The notes beneath the pieces are model-generated. The model was given only the letters and a program-made list of their open reading frames with translations. It did no database searches and was not told where the DNA came from. A stretch of 30,490 bases of DNA from positions 1 through 30,490 of the IMG/VR virus record IMGVR_UViG_3300044568_004623; one strand, written 5' to 3'. The stretch is from a virus. The translations under genes were made by a program, and so were the position numbers. Shown here piece by piece: positions 1 through 6,971 of the stretch; position 1 is the stretch's first letter, and each line of letters starts with the position of its first letter.

Positions 1-232
1 AGTAGCTGGTTCTTCTGGTTCTAGCGGTACAAGCGGAGATTCAGGTTCTTCTGGTTCTTCTGGCACAAGTGGTGATTCTGGATCAAGCGGTTCTTCTGGC
101 ACAAGCGGAGTAGCTGGTTCTTCTGGATCTAGCGGTACAAGCGGAGTAGCTGGATCAAGCGGATCTTCTGGAACAAGTGGAGTAGCTGGATCAAGCGGTT
201 CTTCTGGAACGAGTGGAACAAGTGCTAGCGGT
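1..232 (+). repeat. Gly-X-Y coding repeat array, left window end
   Basis: Degenerate 9-nt units (GGN plus two Ser/Thr/Asp codons) are arranged in larger blocks, including 36-nt units that start GTAGCTGG. The array encodes GSSGSSGTSG, GDSGSSG and GVAGSSG. Its first 126 bases are identical to 30363-30488 at the other end of the window. The next base differs (A at 127, T at 30489), while 30471-30490 also match bases 1-20, so the join is ambiguous by a 108-nt unit. Confidence 0.9.
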
Positions 233-730
233 GTAATATATTCTGCTACTACAAACTCTGGATCAATCAGTTTTAACACTGCAGAAGCAATAGCAGAAAG
301 TATTTTAATTCCTGGAGGAACTTATACACAAGGAGATATTCTTATCTTAGATGTCTTATGTAGAAGAAATACAACATTTGGAAGCCCTACTACAACAACT
401 TGGAGAGCACGTTTTAATACATCAAATTCACTTTCTGGGGCTACACAAATAGCAGCAGGTGGACAAAATCAGGGCAGCAGTGGTTCAACACTAGCTACTC
501 ACTATACAAGAACTTATCATATTGCCGTTGCAGCTGGTACTGGTGATGGCACATTAGGATATGCAACTACTACTGATGCGGCTAATGACTGGTACGTTAA
601 TAATAATAGCAACAACTCTGTGACTCTTGGTATTAACTGGAACAATGATGTTTATATTTTACTAACTGCACAGAATTCATCAGCTCTAGACACTTCGTGG
701 ATTCAAGGTTATTACTTAAAAACGGTATAA
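2..730 (+). CDS. Collagen-like repeat tail fibre, C-terminal part (5' end missing)
   Basis: The frame is open from base 2 and stops at TAA 728-730, giving about 242 residues with no start in the window. The first ~77 residues are Gly-X-Y triplets built from GSS, GTS, GDS and GVA. The remaining ~165 residues form a globular Thr/Asn/Ser-rich domain ending ...WIQGYYLKTV, which I do not recognise; its place after a repeat shaft suggests a receptor-binding or trimerising tip. Bases 1-126 are identical to 30363-30488 and in the same frame, so this is most likely the C-terminus of the fibre gene that starts at 28426. It could instead be a second, paralogous fibre gene. Cell-surface attachment is inferred from architecture. 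Confidence 0.75.
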   Translation, partial: VAGSSGSSGTSGDSGSSGSSGTSGDSGSSGSSGTSGVAGSSGSSGTSGVAGSSGSSGTSGVAGSSGSSGTSGTSASGVIYSATTNSGSISFNTAEAIAESILIPGGTYTQGDILILDVLCRRNTTFGSPTTTTWRARFNTSNSLSGATQIAAGGQNQGSSGSTLATHYTRTYHIAVAAGTGDGTLGYATTTDAANDWYVNNNSNNSVTLGINWNNDVYILLTAQNSSALDTSWIQGYYLKTV

Positions 731-746
731 AAACTGAAGAAAATAA

Positions 747-757
747 TATCTATATAA
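747..757 (+). promoter_or_regulatory. Putative late promoter element TATCTATATAA
   Basis: This is one of a recurring set of TATCTAWATWAAA-like elements found in short gaps before rightward structural genes (also 2734, 12141, 19807, 27888, and a weaker one at 25631). Here it touches the ATG of the 50-residue ORF at 758, so a transcript would be leaderless for that ORF, or would serve mainly the gene at 915. The late-promoter role is inferred from recurrence and from the phage sigma genes. Confidence 0.4.
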
Positions 758-910
758 ATGTTTAACTCACCATTTTTTACAATTGGTTCGATTCCAGCAC
801 CTTTTGCTCCAATGTCTATTCATTTTAGCACATCTTTTTTCTATACTCCGACTGCAACAGGTGATACACCCTTCAGTACAGACTTTTACTACAATCCAAA
901 TATAGAATAA
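758..910 (+). CDS. Small hypothetical protein, 50 aa
   Basis: The ORF runs from ATG 758 to TAA 908-910 in the gap between the fibre C-terminus and the next fibre gene. It fills the gap almost completely, with 27 nt before it and 4 nt after it. The product (MFNSPFFTIGSIPAPF...) is rich in Phe, Pro, Thr and Ser, with a hydrophobic first third. It has no Cys and no clear transmembrane helix. I do not recognise a family. Tight packing and rightward strand suggest a minor virion or fibre-associated protein, but a chance ORF cannot be excluded. Confidence 0.5.
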   Translation: MFNSPFFTIGSIPAPFAPMSIHFSTSFFYTPTATGDTPFSTDFYYNPNIE

Positions 911-914
911 CACT

Positions 915-2726
915 ATGGCATTTATACATACTAACTTCCTAACAGGAAACGATTCAACTGGAGATGGTTCTACGGGCACTCCTTATAAAACAGTTTTTAA
1001 AGCGCTCGGCGTAGCAGCATCCTCAGATTTTATCAAAGTAGCAGGTGGACAATGGTCTTCTGCCTTAGCAGGTACTTTTACTTTTACTTATGATTCAAAT
1101 GTTGTTACTACTTCTGTATCACAAGTTGGTACTGTACTTGTAGATGATATTCTTTCTTTTGAAGATGGACAGTTTGGATTCGATCGTTTTCATGTTAAAG
1201 TTTTAGCAGTAACAGCAGGCAATATCACAACACAGTTATTTTGGGGTTTAGATACTGTCACAGTATCAGATGTAAAGCGTATACAAACTTATCACTACAC
1301 TACCACTGGAACTACAACTTTTGAAACACAGACTTCTACCAATATAAATCCTGGCGGCAGAACAGGAATTACAGTTTCTGGCGGCTGGTCTAACGATTTT
1401 ACAACTCAAGGTGGATGGACAGTAGTAAGAAGAACTGCACAGCCAATTACTGGGGCTCCCGGTCCGGCACTTTTTACTCCTAATTTTTCTCTATATGGGG
1501 CACTTGGCGCTTGGAACGAAAACCTTATTTTTGATAAATTCTTATTTGAGAATGCTATTATGTGGGCTGTTACGGGAGCCACTTCTACTGTAACCACTAA
1601 CTCTTCTTTTGCACTTGGAGAAATTGCTTTTGTCAGAGGCAGATTTAGCGGAAACTCTCAGTCCGGTGGTTTTGGAATATTTCAAAACAACCCTGCGGTT
1701 CCTGTAAAAATCTATAATACTTGTAGCAATGGACAGCTATTTTTAGAAGCTTGTAATGCCAACGGAAATGCTAACAGACCAGAGGCAACTAAATTTGAAA
1801 TGTGGAATACTGCTTCCAGTAATACTGCTAATAATGCAACAACTAATGACTGGGGATTTGGCATGCTTTCTTCTGGTGGTCTTGACGGATCTATAAACCA
1901 AATTACTTTACACTATAGATCAAATTATTTTACAAGCGGAACTTCTACTAATGGTTCTATTAATAGCAACAGCTGGGGAAACAGCGGCGGATATTATGAT
2001 GCGGTGAATTTTTACTGTAATAGACCTACTTTCTTTAATATCCTTGTTGGGGTTGGTGTTTTCCAATTTGACGATATAAATCTTTTAGGAGCATACGCTA
2101 ACCAATCAACTTTAACCCTTTCACCGACTGGTACTACTTCAGGTGTTAACTACCAAATAATTACAAATACTACATCAACTATAGATTCTATAAAACCTGG
2201 CTTTACTGCCAGAGGAGTTTTAGAAGGTGCAAGTGCTACAGGGGCTTTCAACAGAATTACACAAGGTCCTCCTTCTATTGTAACAGTGGTAGATTCAGAA
2301 GGTCTAAAGACAATGGATCTTTATAACAATGTTTATTTTAAAGATAACGGTAACCTAAAAGTAGGGTCTTCTTATTCTTTTAGCACAAATTCATCTCCTT
2401 ATGATGTGCCTAAACTTATTGGAGTATTCGAAAAGCCGCTTGTAGAATTTACAGTTTCTTTTACCTTAAAAGTAGATGCTGGAGCAGAAGGAAAATGGAC
2501 TAAGTTGTTGATACAGTACGGTCCTAATGTAAACCAAGTTATTGAACAAGCACTTACTCCAACAGATACTTTTGCTACTTACACTATGACGGTAGATCCG
2601 GCAGATTATGGAGATTGGACTAAATTCCAATTTCCTATCTACTTAGGAATTCAGGCAAGATCTGCTAATGCTTACTTGTCAGAAGCAATGACGTATTGCT
2701 ACATACAAAGCGTTACAATAGTATAA
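915..2726 (+). CDS. Tail fibre/adhesin with beta-helix-like N-terminus
   Basis: This encodes 603 residues starting at ATG 915. The N-terminus contains a DGSTGTPYKTVFKAL stretch (residues ~17-31). That form, an Asp-Gly-rich turn followed by P-Y/F-K-T and a short helix, is typical of right-handed parallel beta-helix proteins of phage tails and surface adhesins. The rest is Asn/Thr/Gly/Ser-rich beta-type sequence with many aromatic residues and few charges, as expected for a beta-solenoid with a C-terminal jelly-roll-like end (from about residue 480). It follows the collagen-like fibre and precedes the portal. The likely role is host-surface binding or polysaccharide contact. No catalytic residues could be assigned. 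Confidence 0.65.
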   Translation: MAFIHTNFLTGNDSTGDGSTGTPYKTVFKALGVAASSDFIKVAGGQWSSALAGTFTFTYDSNVVTTSVSQVGTVLVDDILSFEDGQFGFDRFHVKVLAVTAGNITTQLFWGLDTVTVSDVKRIQTYHYTTTGTTTFETQTSTNINPGGRTGITVSGGWSNDFTTQGGWTVVRRTAQPITGAPGPALFTPNFSLYGALGAWNENLIFDKFLFENAIMWAVTGATSTVTTNSSFALGEIAFVRGRFSGNSQSGGFGIFQNNPAVPVKIYNTCSNGQLFLEACNANGNANRPEATKFEMWNTASSNTANNATTNDWGFGMLSSGGLDGSINQITLHYRSNYFTSGTSTNGSINSNSWGNSGGYYDAVNFYCNRPTFFNILVGVGVFQFDDINLLGAYANQSTLTLSPTGTTSGVNYQIITNTTSTIDSIKPGFTARGVLEGASATGAFNRITQGPPSIVTVVDSEGLKTMDLYNNVYFKDNGNLKVGSSYSFSTNSSPYDVPKLIGVFEKPLVEFTVSFTLKVDAGAEGKWTKLLIQYGPNVNQVIEQALTPTDTFATYTMTVDPADYGDWTKFQFPIYLGIQARSANAYLSEAMTYCYIQSVTIV

Positions 2727-2733
2727 ACGAAAA

Positions 2734-2746
2734 TATCTATATTTAA
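2734..2746 (+). promoter_or_regulatory. Putative late promoter element TATCTATATTTAA
   Basis: This is a copy of the recurrent TATCTATAT element in the 20-nt gap between the adhesin stop and the portal start. It abuts the ATG at 2747. If it is a -10 element, transcription would begin inside the assigned portal start, so either that message is leaderless or short, or the true portal start is the in-frame ATG at 2798. Confidence 0.4.
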
Positions 2747-3925
2747 ATGAGCAATTCTAAACATAACTTCTACAGTGTCAATCCGATACAACCGAATATG
2801 CCGACTTTCATCGAAAGACCTGGCAAGAAATTCATCGAGTACGGAGATGACAACTTGTACCCACAGTTTGTTGCGAGCTTATTTTACAAAAGTGCAATCA
2901 ATAGAACAGCGATTCAGTCGAAACTGGATGGTGTAATTGGTCAAGGTCTCAAAACCATAAAAGAAGACCAACAATATGTTCTGAATAGAGCAAATCCGTT
3001 CGAAAGCTGGAATGAAGTTTTTGAAAAAGTAGCTCTAGATTATATCACTTTCGGTGGAATAGCTATCAATGTAATTTGGGATCAAGCAGGCGAAAACATC
3101 GCAGAAATCTATCATGTAGATTTTACAAAAGTGAGATCTGGCTTTCACTCACAAGAAACAGATAAAGTCGAAGAATATCTTTTTTCAAGTAACTGGGGAG
3201 AATATAGAAAAGAGCTATTCAAACCCAGATCTTTTCCGGCATACAATCCAGCAAAAGCAGATGAGCACCCTAGCCAAATTTGGTACTGGTTTGATTATGA
3301 GCCAGGGAATCTATGGTACCCTCTACCCTCTTACGCAGGATCTCTAAATGATATTCAGATTGATATCGAGACTTCTAAGTTTCATATCAGTAATCTTGCA
3401 AATTCTCTGAACCCATCGTTATTCATCGGTCTGAATAACGGAATACCTGAACCAGAGGAACGCGAAGAAATTTATGACGAGCTGATGATGGCGTATCGTG
3501 GATCAGAAAACGCAGGTAAAGCTTTTATTGCATTTAGCCAAGACAGAGAACATGCACCTGATATTATACCAATTCCTTCTGCCAACGATAACTACTACGT
3601 AAATCTCGAATCTCGTGTCACAACTCGTATCTTGACTGGGCATCGGATCACATCTCCACTCTTACTCGGTTTGTACCATCAAGGTGGAAGTGGTCTAGGA
3701 TCGAATAAAGACGAAATCATGGTTGCATACGAACACTTTATTTCAACTGTTGTCAAGCCAATTCAAAAGAATCTCTTGAAAGTATTTGATAACTTGTTCT
3801 CTTACTATGGATACGATTCGGCTTTATACATAGAACCTAATAAACTTTTTGAAGCAAGCGAAGTTACTATTGCTGACGAAGAAGAAAAAACAGAAGTTGA
3901 TAACACTTCACTAAATAATCAATAA
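2747..3925 (+). CDS. Phage portal protein
   Basis: This 392-residue protein should form the dodecameric ring at the capsid vertex through which DNA is packaged and ejected. The sequence has the usual portal layout. An N-terminal region includes YGDDNLYP (residues ~32-39), a pattern I know from portals of Bacteroidota phages. A long alpha/beta body follows, with the RITSPLLLGL segment near residues 300-310 in the position of the wing/stem transition. The tail is acidic and disordered (ADEEEKTEVDN). It sits directly upstream of a connector gene with a 2-nt gap. The start is ATG 2747; an in-frame ATG at 2798 is the alternative. The large terminase is 5.5 kb downstream rather than adjacent, which is unusual. 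Confidence 0.85.
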   Translation: MSNSKHNFYSVNPIQPNMPTFIERPGKKFIEYGDDNLYPQFVASLFYKSAINRTAIQSKLDGVIGQGLKTIKEDQQYVLNRANPFESWNEVFEKVALDYITFGGIAINVIWDQAGENIAEIYHVDFTKVRSGFHSQETDKVEEYLFSSNWGEYRKELFKPRSFPAYNPAKADEHPSQIWYWFDYEPGNLWYPLPSYAGSLNDIQIDIETSKFHISNLANSLNPSLFIGLNNGIPEPEEREEIYDELMMAYRGSENAGKAFIAFSQDREHAPDIIPIPSANDNYYVNLESRVTTRILTGHRITSPLLLGLYHQGGSGLGSNKDEIMVAYEHFISTVVKPIQKNLLKVFDNLFSYYGYDSALYIEPNKLFEASEVTIADEEEKTEVDNTSLNNQ

Positions 3926-3927
3926 AG

Positions 3928-4569
3928 ATGGCCGTCTATAATGTGTTAATGATCTCAGAAGAAAAGCTTAAGAGCTATACTTCTATTCACGAATCGGTTT
4001 CTCCTGATGAGTTAGTGCCATACATTCTGCAAAGTCAAGACTTGTACTTGCAGAACTATCTAGGTGCAACTTATTATCAGCAACTGCAAGCTCAGATTAC
4101 TGCAGGTACAGTAACTACTGCAAACAGATTCTTGCTTGATAACTACATTGGAAATCTTCTTTGTAACTATGCAATGTATCATGCACTGCCCTTCTTGAAG
4201 TACAAAGTCTTCAACAAGAGTATTCTTTCGCCTTCCAGCGAAACAGCAGAAAACATTCAGCTCGACGAGTTGAAATTCTTACAAAACGAAGTACGATCTG
4301 TTGCAGAAAACTATACAAAGTTAATGCAAATCTTTTTACAGAACAATCCAAATGATTATCCTGCTTGGACTTCACCTAATGTTCTTGATGGAATGGCTCC
4401 TGACAAGAAAACTCCATTTTTTGGTGGTCTACAGACAAATTCGCGCTGGTTCAACTATAAAAAGTATCGCAACTACCCTTATGGGCAAGGTGAACGTGGG
4501 CCTTGGACTGGAAACGGTTACATTGAAAGCGAAAATTGTTTTGGGTGTGGCGACTGGCCTATAAACTAA
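3928..4569 (+). CDS. Head-tail connector/adaptor-like protein (DUF6712-like)
   Basis: This encodes 213 residues starting two bases after the portal stop. The N-terminal ~130 residues are helical and begin with ISEEKLKSYTSIHESVSPDEL, followed by a region rich in Tyr, Leu and Gln that resembles head-completion adaptors of the gp6/gp15 type. From memory, Bacteroidota phages carry a DUF6712-type gene in this place. The C-terminal ~60 residues are Gly/Asn/Trp/Tyr-rich and end with CFGCGDWPIN, a Cys-X-X-Cys pair that is unusual for an adaptor. Probable role: docking to the portal ring during head completion. Assignment rests on position and general pattern. Confidence 0.6.
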   Translation: MAVYNVLMISEEKLKSYTSIHESVSPDELVPYILQSQDLYLQNYLGATYYQQLQAQITAGTVTTANRFLLDNYIGNLLCNYAMYHALPFLKYKVFNKSILSPSSETAENIQLDELKFLQNEVRSVAENYTKLMQIFLQNNPNDYPAWTSPNVLDGMAPDKKTPFFGGLQTNSRWFNYKKYRNYPYGQGERGPWTGNGYIESENCFGCGDWPIN

Positions 4570-4578
4570 TCTACTCTT

Positions 4579-4698
4579 ATGAGTAAAGAGAAAAAACTCG
4601 CAAAAGTATACACAAAGACCTGTAAGAACGCAAAACTCTTGCAGGTCTATTTACAAAAAATAGAAAAAGATGGCAAATCCAGCGTGGGAAAAGGGTAA
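4579..4698 (+). CDS. Possible tiny basic protein, 39 aa
   Basis: ATG 4579 begins a 39-codon ORF (MSKEKKLAKVYTKTCKN...) ending TAA 4696-4698, overlapping the next gene by 29 nt. The product is Lys-rich. It fills the only gap between the connector and the DUF5681-type gene, but it also contains a strong 12-bp hairpin (4616-4648). The stretch may therefore be regulatory rather than coding. Confidence 0.25.
   Translation: MSKEKKLAKVYTKTCKNAKLLQVYLQKIEKDGKSSVGKG
4616..4648 (+). other. Long RNA hairpin before the putative small terminase gene
   Basis: AGACCTGTAAGA (4616-4627) pairs with TCTTGCAGGTCT (4637-4648) over 12 bp with one G-U pair and a 9-nt loop. A run of mostly A and T follows, without a real T tract. 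It may be a partial terminator for the portal/connector message, an RNA processing site, or a translational control for the gene at 4670. Confidence 0.5.
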
Positions 4699-4972
4699 GA
4701 GTGGAAATCCATCGGGAAGACCAAAAGGGATTGTAAATAACTCCACTGAAAAAATCAAGACTGCTTATGCAGAATTGATCGAAGGTAATTTACAGAATAT
4801 CCAAGATTGGTTAAATGTTACTGCAGAACGAGATCCTGCACGAGCACTCGATTTCTTGATTAAATTAAGTCCATTTGTAATTCCAAAGAAGCAACAAGCT
4901 GACATTACATTTGAGAATCCAATCAATATTGTTCTGCCAAAGAAACCTTCTGAGGATAGAGAAGAAGAGTAA
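4670..4972 (+). CDS. DUF5681-type protein, putative small terminase subunit
   Basis: This 100-residue protein starts MANPAWEKGKSGNPSGRPKG. The KGxSGNPxGRPKG signature at residues 8-20 is the hallmark of the DUF5681 family, short phage and prophage proteins usually found beside terminase or portal genes. The middle (residues 25-75) is helical with the LIEGNLQNIQDWL and ARALDFLIKL segments, and the C-terminus is charged. Its place near portal and connector supports a role in DNA recognition during packaging, as a small terminase or similar factor. That function is inferred; the family itself is uncharacterised as far as I know. It is the last rightward gene before a convergent terminator. Confidence 0.6.
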   Translation: MANPAWEKGKSGNPSGRPKGIVNNSTEKIKTAYAELIEGNLQNIQDWLNVTAERDPARALDFLIKLSPFVIPKKQQADITFENPINIVLPKKPSEDREEE

Positions 4973-4990
4973 TAAGGTATCTATTATCAA

Positions 4991-5018
4991 AGAAGCCCGC
5001 TTATTACAGCGGGCTTCT
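4991..5018. terminator. Bidirectional terminator hairpin between convergent genes
   Basis: AGAAGCCCGC (4991-5000) pairs perfectly with GCGGGCTTCT (5009-5018) around an 8-nt loop. It lies between the rightward gene ending at 4972 and the leftward gene ending at 5039. There is no long T tract on either side, so its efficiency is uncertain, but placement and GC-rich stem fit a shared terminator. Confidence 0.75.
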
Positions 5019-5038
5019 CTGTGTCCTGAGAATACTGA

Positions 5039-5485
5039 TTAAGCCAAACCAGTATTAGGTTTAAAAATGTGCATAAGTTTTTCAGCTTTTTCTACATTTT
5101 CAATTTCTTCTTTGCAAGATTCACAAGGTTCGTCAAACGTTGATACATAACCTTCTAAATAAGCTGCAAAATTCTTAACGATATCGATTCTACGCATTTC
5201 GCCAAACCAATCTGAAGCATATACACCGCATACTTGTTCGGCATAAGCTTCATCACTTGCAATAAATTGATCCCATATTTCAAGTAAAATGTGATTCTTA
5301 GCATAAGAAGTAATGTACTTAGCAGAACGACTTGGCTTCGCATTAAAATCATGCGTTTCAAGTAGTTGCTCATGTGCAGCATTTGTGTATTCTTTTAAAA
5401 TACCTGCAGCATCTGCAGCATCGAATGCAAGAGCAGCTTCTAGCATTTGCTCTTCAGTTGTAGTGTGTGGTTGTTTCTTTTTCAT
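5039..5485 (-). CDS. Hypothetical acidic protein, 148 aa
   Basis: This is a leftward gene with ATG at 5485, 18 nt from the end of its TATATTTG promoter element. The product is helical and acidic, with an Ala/Asp-rich stretch (LAFDAADAAG) near residues 19-28. A CESCKEEIE segment near the C-terminus carries a single Cys-X-X-Cys that could bind metal or form a disulphide. No family is recognised. It is monocistronic, with its own promoter at its 5' end and the convergent terminator at its 3' end. The shared promoter type links it to the leftward cassettes at 11421-12044 and 23968-25137, so I infer an early or host-interaction role. Confidence 0.75.
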   Translation of the reverse strand: MKKKQPHTTTEEQMLEAALAFDAADAAGILKEYTNAAHEQLLETHDFNAKPSRSAKYITSYAKNHILLEIWDQFIASDEAYAEQVCGVYASDWFGEMRRIDIVKNFAAYLEGYVSTFDEPCESCKEEIENVEKAEKLMHIFKPNTGLA

Positions 5486-5502
5486 TGTTTAAATTTATAG
5501 TA

Positions 5503-5533
5503 CAAATATAATACATATACTTGACACTAGAAA
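5503..5533 (-). promoter_or_regulatory. Bacteroidota-type promoter for the gene at 5485
   Basis: Read leftward, TATATTTG (5510-5503) matches the -7 consensus TAnnTTTG. The -33 position holds TTTC at a 19-nt gap (5533-5530). The 20 bases at 5491-5510 are identical to 12055-12074, upstream of another leftward gene. The promoter consensus is established for Bacteroides; its use here is inferred. Confidence 0.65.
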
Positions 5534-5537
5534 ATAT

Positions 5538-5840
5538 TTATGAAAAAGTTTTCTTCAGCCATCTTGCAATTCCACCTGCACGTGACCGTAGAACTTGATT
5601 CAGTTCATTATCTACTTTTAGACCGAGACTTCTTTGTAGATTTCTTTGAATCAGATGCGACTCTTTTCTTGTGTCACACCAAGCAATAATTTCGATTTCG
5701 AGATCTACACCTTTGAAAGGTGAGCGTGTACGAGTACGGTGCTGTCTGAGACGATCTTCGATTTCTTGTCCTGTTTCTCCAACATAGACAATCTGATCGC
5801 CCTGTTTCATTACATAAACTGCTCTAGTTTCCATTTCCAT
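5538..5840 (-). CDS. GIY-YIG domain protein
   Basis: This is a 100-residue leftward protein from ATG 5840. An upstream GTG at 5855 would add five residues, and ATG 5834 is another option. The N-terminus AVYVMKQGDQIVYVGETGQ matches the GIY-YIG nuclease core: VYV stands for GIY, YVG for YIG, and a helix with Arg (RLRQHR) follows. The domain covers nearly the whole protein, with no extra DNA-binding region seen. Such stand-alone domains are found in homing endonucleases and in UvrC-like or Slx1-like nucleases. It overlaps the 3' end of the sigma-like gene by 17 nt and is probably translated from the same message. DNA cleavage is known for the family; the target here is unknown. Confidence 0.75.
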   Translation of the reverse strand: MEMETRAVYVMKQGDQIVYVGETGQEIEDRLRQHRTRTRSPFKGVDLEIEIIAWCDTRKESHLIQRNLQRSLGLKVDNELNQVLRSRAGGIARWLKKTFS

Positions 5841-6213
5841 TTTCTTTATATTCACCGGTTACAATTAAGAGATCAACATGAACATAATTCTTGTTCTTAT
5901 GATATAGTTGAAAATATTCCATTTTAGCTACTTGTGTAAAGTAAGCAAAAACATTTGTAGATTTTTCGGGATTGAATTTATCCCACATTACTAGCATTCG
6001 TAAGAGAGCATTCGAAACATTATCATCGAACCAATGATTTTTTGCTGCATACTGACGAGCAGCTCTGCGTGCTAGTAACTGAAGTGATAGTGCAAATTTG
6101 TCTGTGACTTTTCCCTCTTCTTTGCAAACATACCATTCAGCTAGCATTTCTTTATTGCTGAGGTAGTTCCCAGATTCTCTTTCAGCTAAAGTTATTTTGG
6201 GAGGTCTTGCCAT
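5824..6213 (-). CDS. T4 gp55-like late sigma factor
   Basis: This is a 129-residue leftward protein. Residues ~18-110 follow the layout of T4 gp55 as I remember it. An N-terminal YLSNKEMLAEW segment corresponds to YVNNKELLQA. A helical stretch (LSLQLLARRAARQYA) follows. Then comes a sigma region 2-like motif, FNPEKSTNVFAYFTQVAKMEY, against [21 protein letters not shown]. It is shorter than gp55 (185 aa) and lacks the C-terminal clamp-binding motif, so it may work without the sliding clamp. The expected role is to redirect host RNA polymerase to phage late promoters. It has a 5' leader with a strong hairpin. It could also be a more general sigma-70 region 2 protein. The alignment is from memory, not computed. 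Confidence 0.6.
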   Translation of the reverse strand: MARPPKITLAERESGNYLSNKEMLAEWYVCKEEGKVTDKFALSLQLLARRAARQYAAKNHWFDDNVSNALLRMLVMWDKFNPEKSTNVFAYFTQVAKMEYFQLYHKNKNYVHVDLLIVTGEYKENGNGN

Positions 6214-6225
6214 TATTTAAAAGAA

Positions 6226-6283
6226 GGGGGAGATCAGGCTGGAAATCAACGCAACGATTAAGAAAAAATACCCTCTCTCCCCC
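6226..6283 (-). promoter_or_regulatory. Hairpin in the leader of the gp55-like gene
   Basis: GGGGGAGA (6226-6233) is complementary to TCTCCCCC (6276-6283), an 8-bp G/C-rich stem enclosing 42 nt. On the leftward transcript the 3' arm ends 12 nt before the start codon at 6213, so folding could limit ribosome access. In a genome with few G runs this stands out. Confidence 0.5.
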
Positions 6284-6330
6284 ATAACGTAACTCAATTA
6301 AAATGAATCAAAAAATAATGGGTTACATAT

Positions 6331-6361
6331 TAAATATAGAAAATCTGAACTTTGTTTCAAT
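6331..6361 (-). promoter_or_regulatory. Putative promoter for the gp55-like/GIY-YIG operon
   Basis: Leftward reading gives ATTG (6361-6358), a 19-nt gap, then TATATTTA (6338-6331). This is one mismatch each from TTTG and TAnnTTTG. It lies immediately upstream of the sigma-like gene leader and partly overlaps the end of the gene at 6357. Confidence 0.4.
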
Positions 6362-6920
6362 AATCGCAAAATTCAAATCCTTTTACTTTACAGTCAGCTT
6401 CCAGACCTGGATAGACATCAAAGACACGGGTATAGATCCGCTCTCGTTTAAATGTAGAATAGAAACATTTACCCAATGAGTAGCGTTTTGTATAGAGTAT
6501 AGTTGCTTTTGCAAACCCATCTACAATATGATGTGGAGTGCCCTGATCTAGAGTCGTAGTTGTTTTAACAAACCAGCCCTTTTCATCATACACATGCATT
6601 GTAAAATTGAATCCATAACCTGGTTTCTGCGGAACAGGGTTCTTACCGAAAGCTTCGATATAGTCTCTTGTGTAGCAATAATCGAAATGAGTTAATCTAT
6701 AACCATAGAATTCAGCCCAGTCAAGAAATGATTGCCAATCAAAAAACATATCATACACATGATCAGTTCCTGGCTCGAGCAAAAACAATGAATTAAACTT
6801 ATGTGGATTTTCTATTCTGTTCTTAAAGTGTGCTCTGCTACTCGAGTATTTACTCGTGCCAGGTGTAAGCTCGACTTTCTTGATTTCGTTTATATTGAAT
6901 TTCGTGATATGCTTGATCAT
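6357..6920 (-). CDS. Hypothetical protein, 187 aa
   Basis: This is a leftward gene starting at ATG 6920, just inside the 471-nt structured gap. The product is rich in aromatic residues (Phe, Tyr, His, Trp) and is mixed alpha/beta. It contains HVYDMFFDWQSFLDWAEFYG near residues 54-73 and ends CKVKGFEFCDY. No signal peptide or membrane segment is visible, and I recognise no family. It is the first gene of the leftward block that contains the sigma-like protein, so early expression is likely. No convincing TAnnTTTG promoter lies immediately before it; the best candidate, TAGATTTA at about 6963-6970, has one mismatch. Confidence 0.7.
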   Translation of the reverse strand: MIKHITKFNINEIKKVELTPGTSKYSSSRAHFKNRIENPHKFNSLFLLEPGTDHVYDMFFDWQSFLDWAEFYGYRLTHFDYCYTRDYIEAFGKNPVPQKPGYGFNFTMHVYDEKGWFVKTTTTLDQGTPHHIVDGFAKATILYTKRYSLGKCFYSTFKRERIYTRVFDVYPGLEADCKVKGFEFCDY

Positions 6921-6937
6921 TTTGTTTATCTTAAAAG

Positions 6938-6956
6938 GAAGTTGCTAAGCAACTTC
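6938..6956. other. Hairpin upstream of the gene at 6920
   Basis: GAAGTTGC (6938-6945) pairs with GCAACTTC (6949-6956) around TAA. It is flanked by A/T tracts on both sides (TTTCTTTAAA to the right, TTAAAA to the left), so it could terminate transcription in either direction or structure the leader of the 6920 gene. Confidence 0.55.
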
Positions 6957-6971
6957 TTTCTTTAAATCTAT

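Noticed and set aside
758-910. Holin or lysis role for the 50-residue protein, and a lysis cassette in the window generally
   Set aside because: The hydrophobic part is broken by Pro and polar residues, no endolysin, spanin or peptidase motif is nearby, and no other small membrane protein with a clear transmembrane helix was found.
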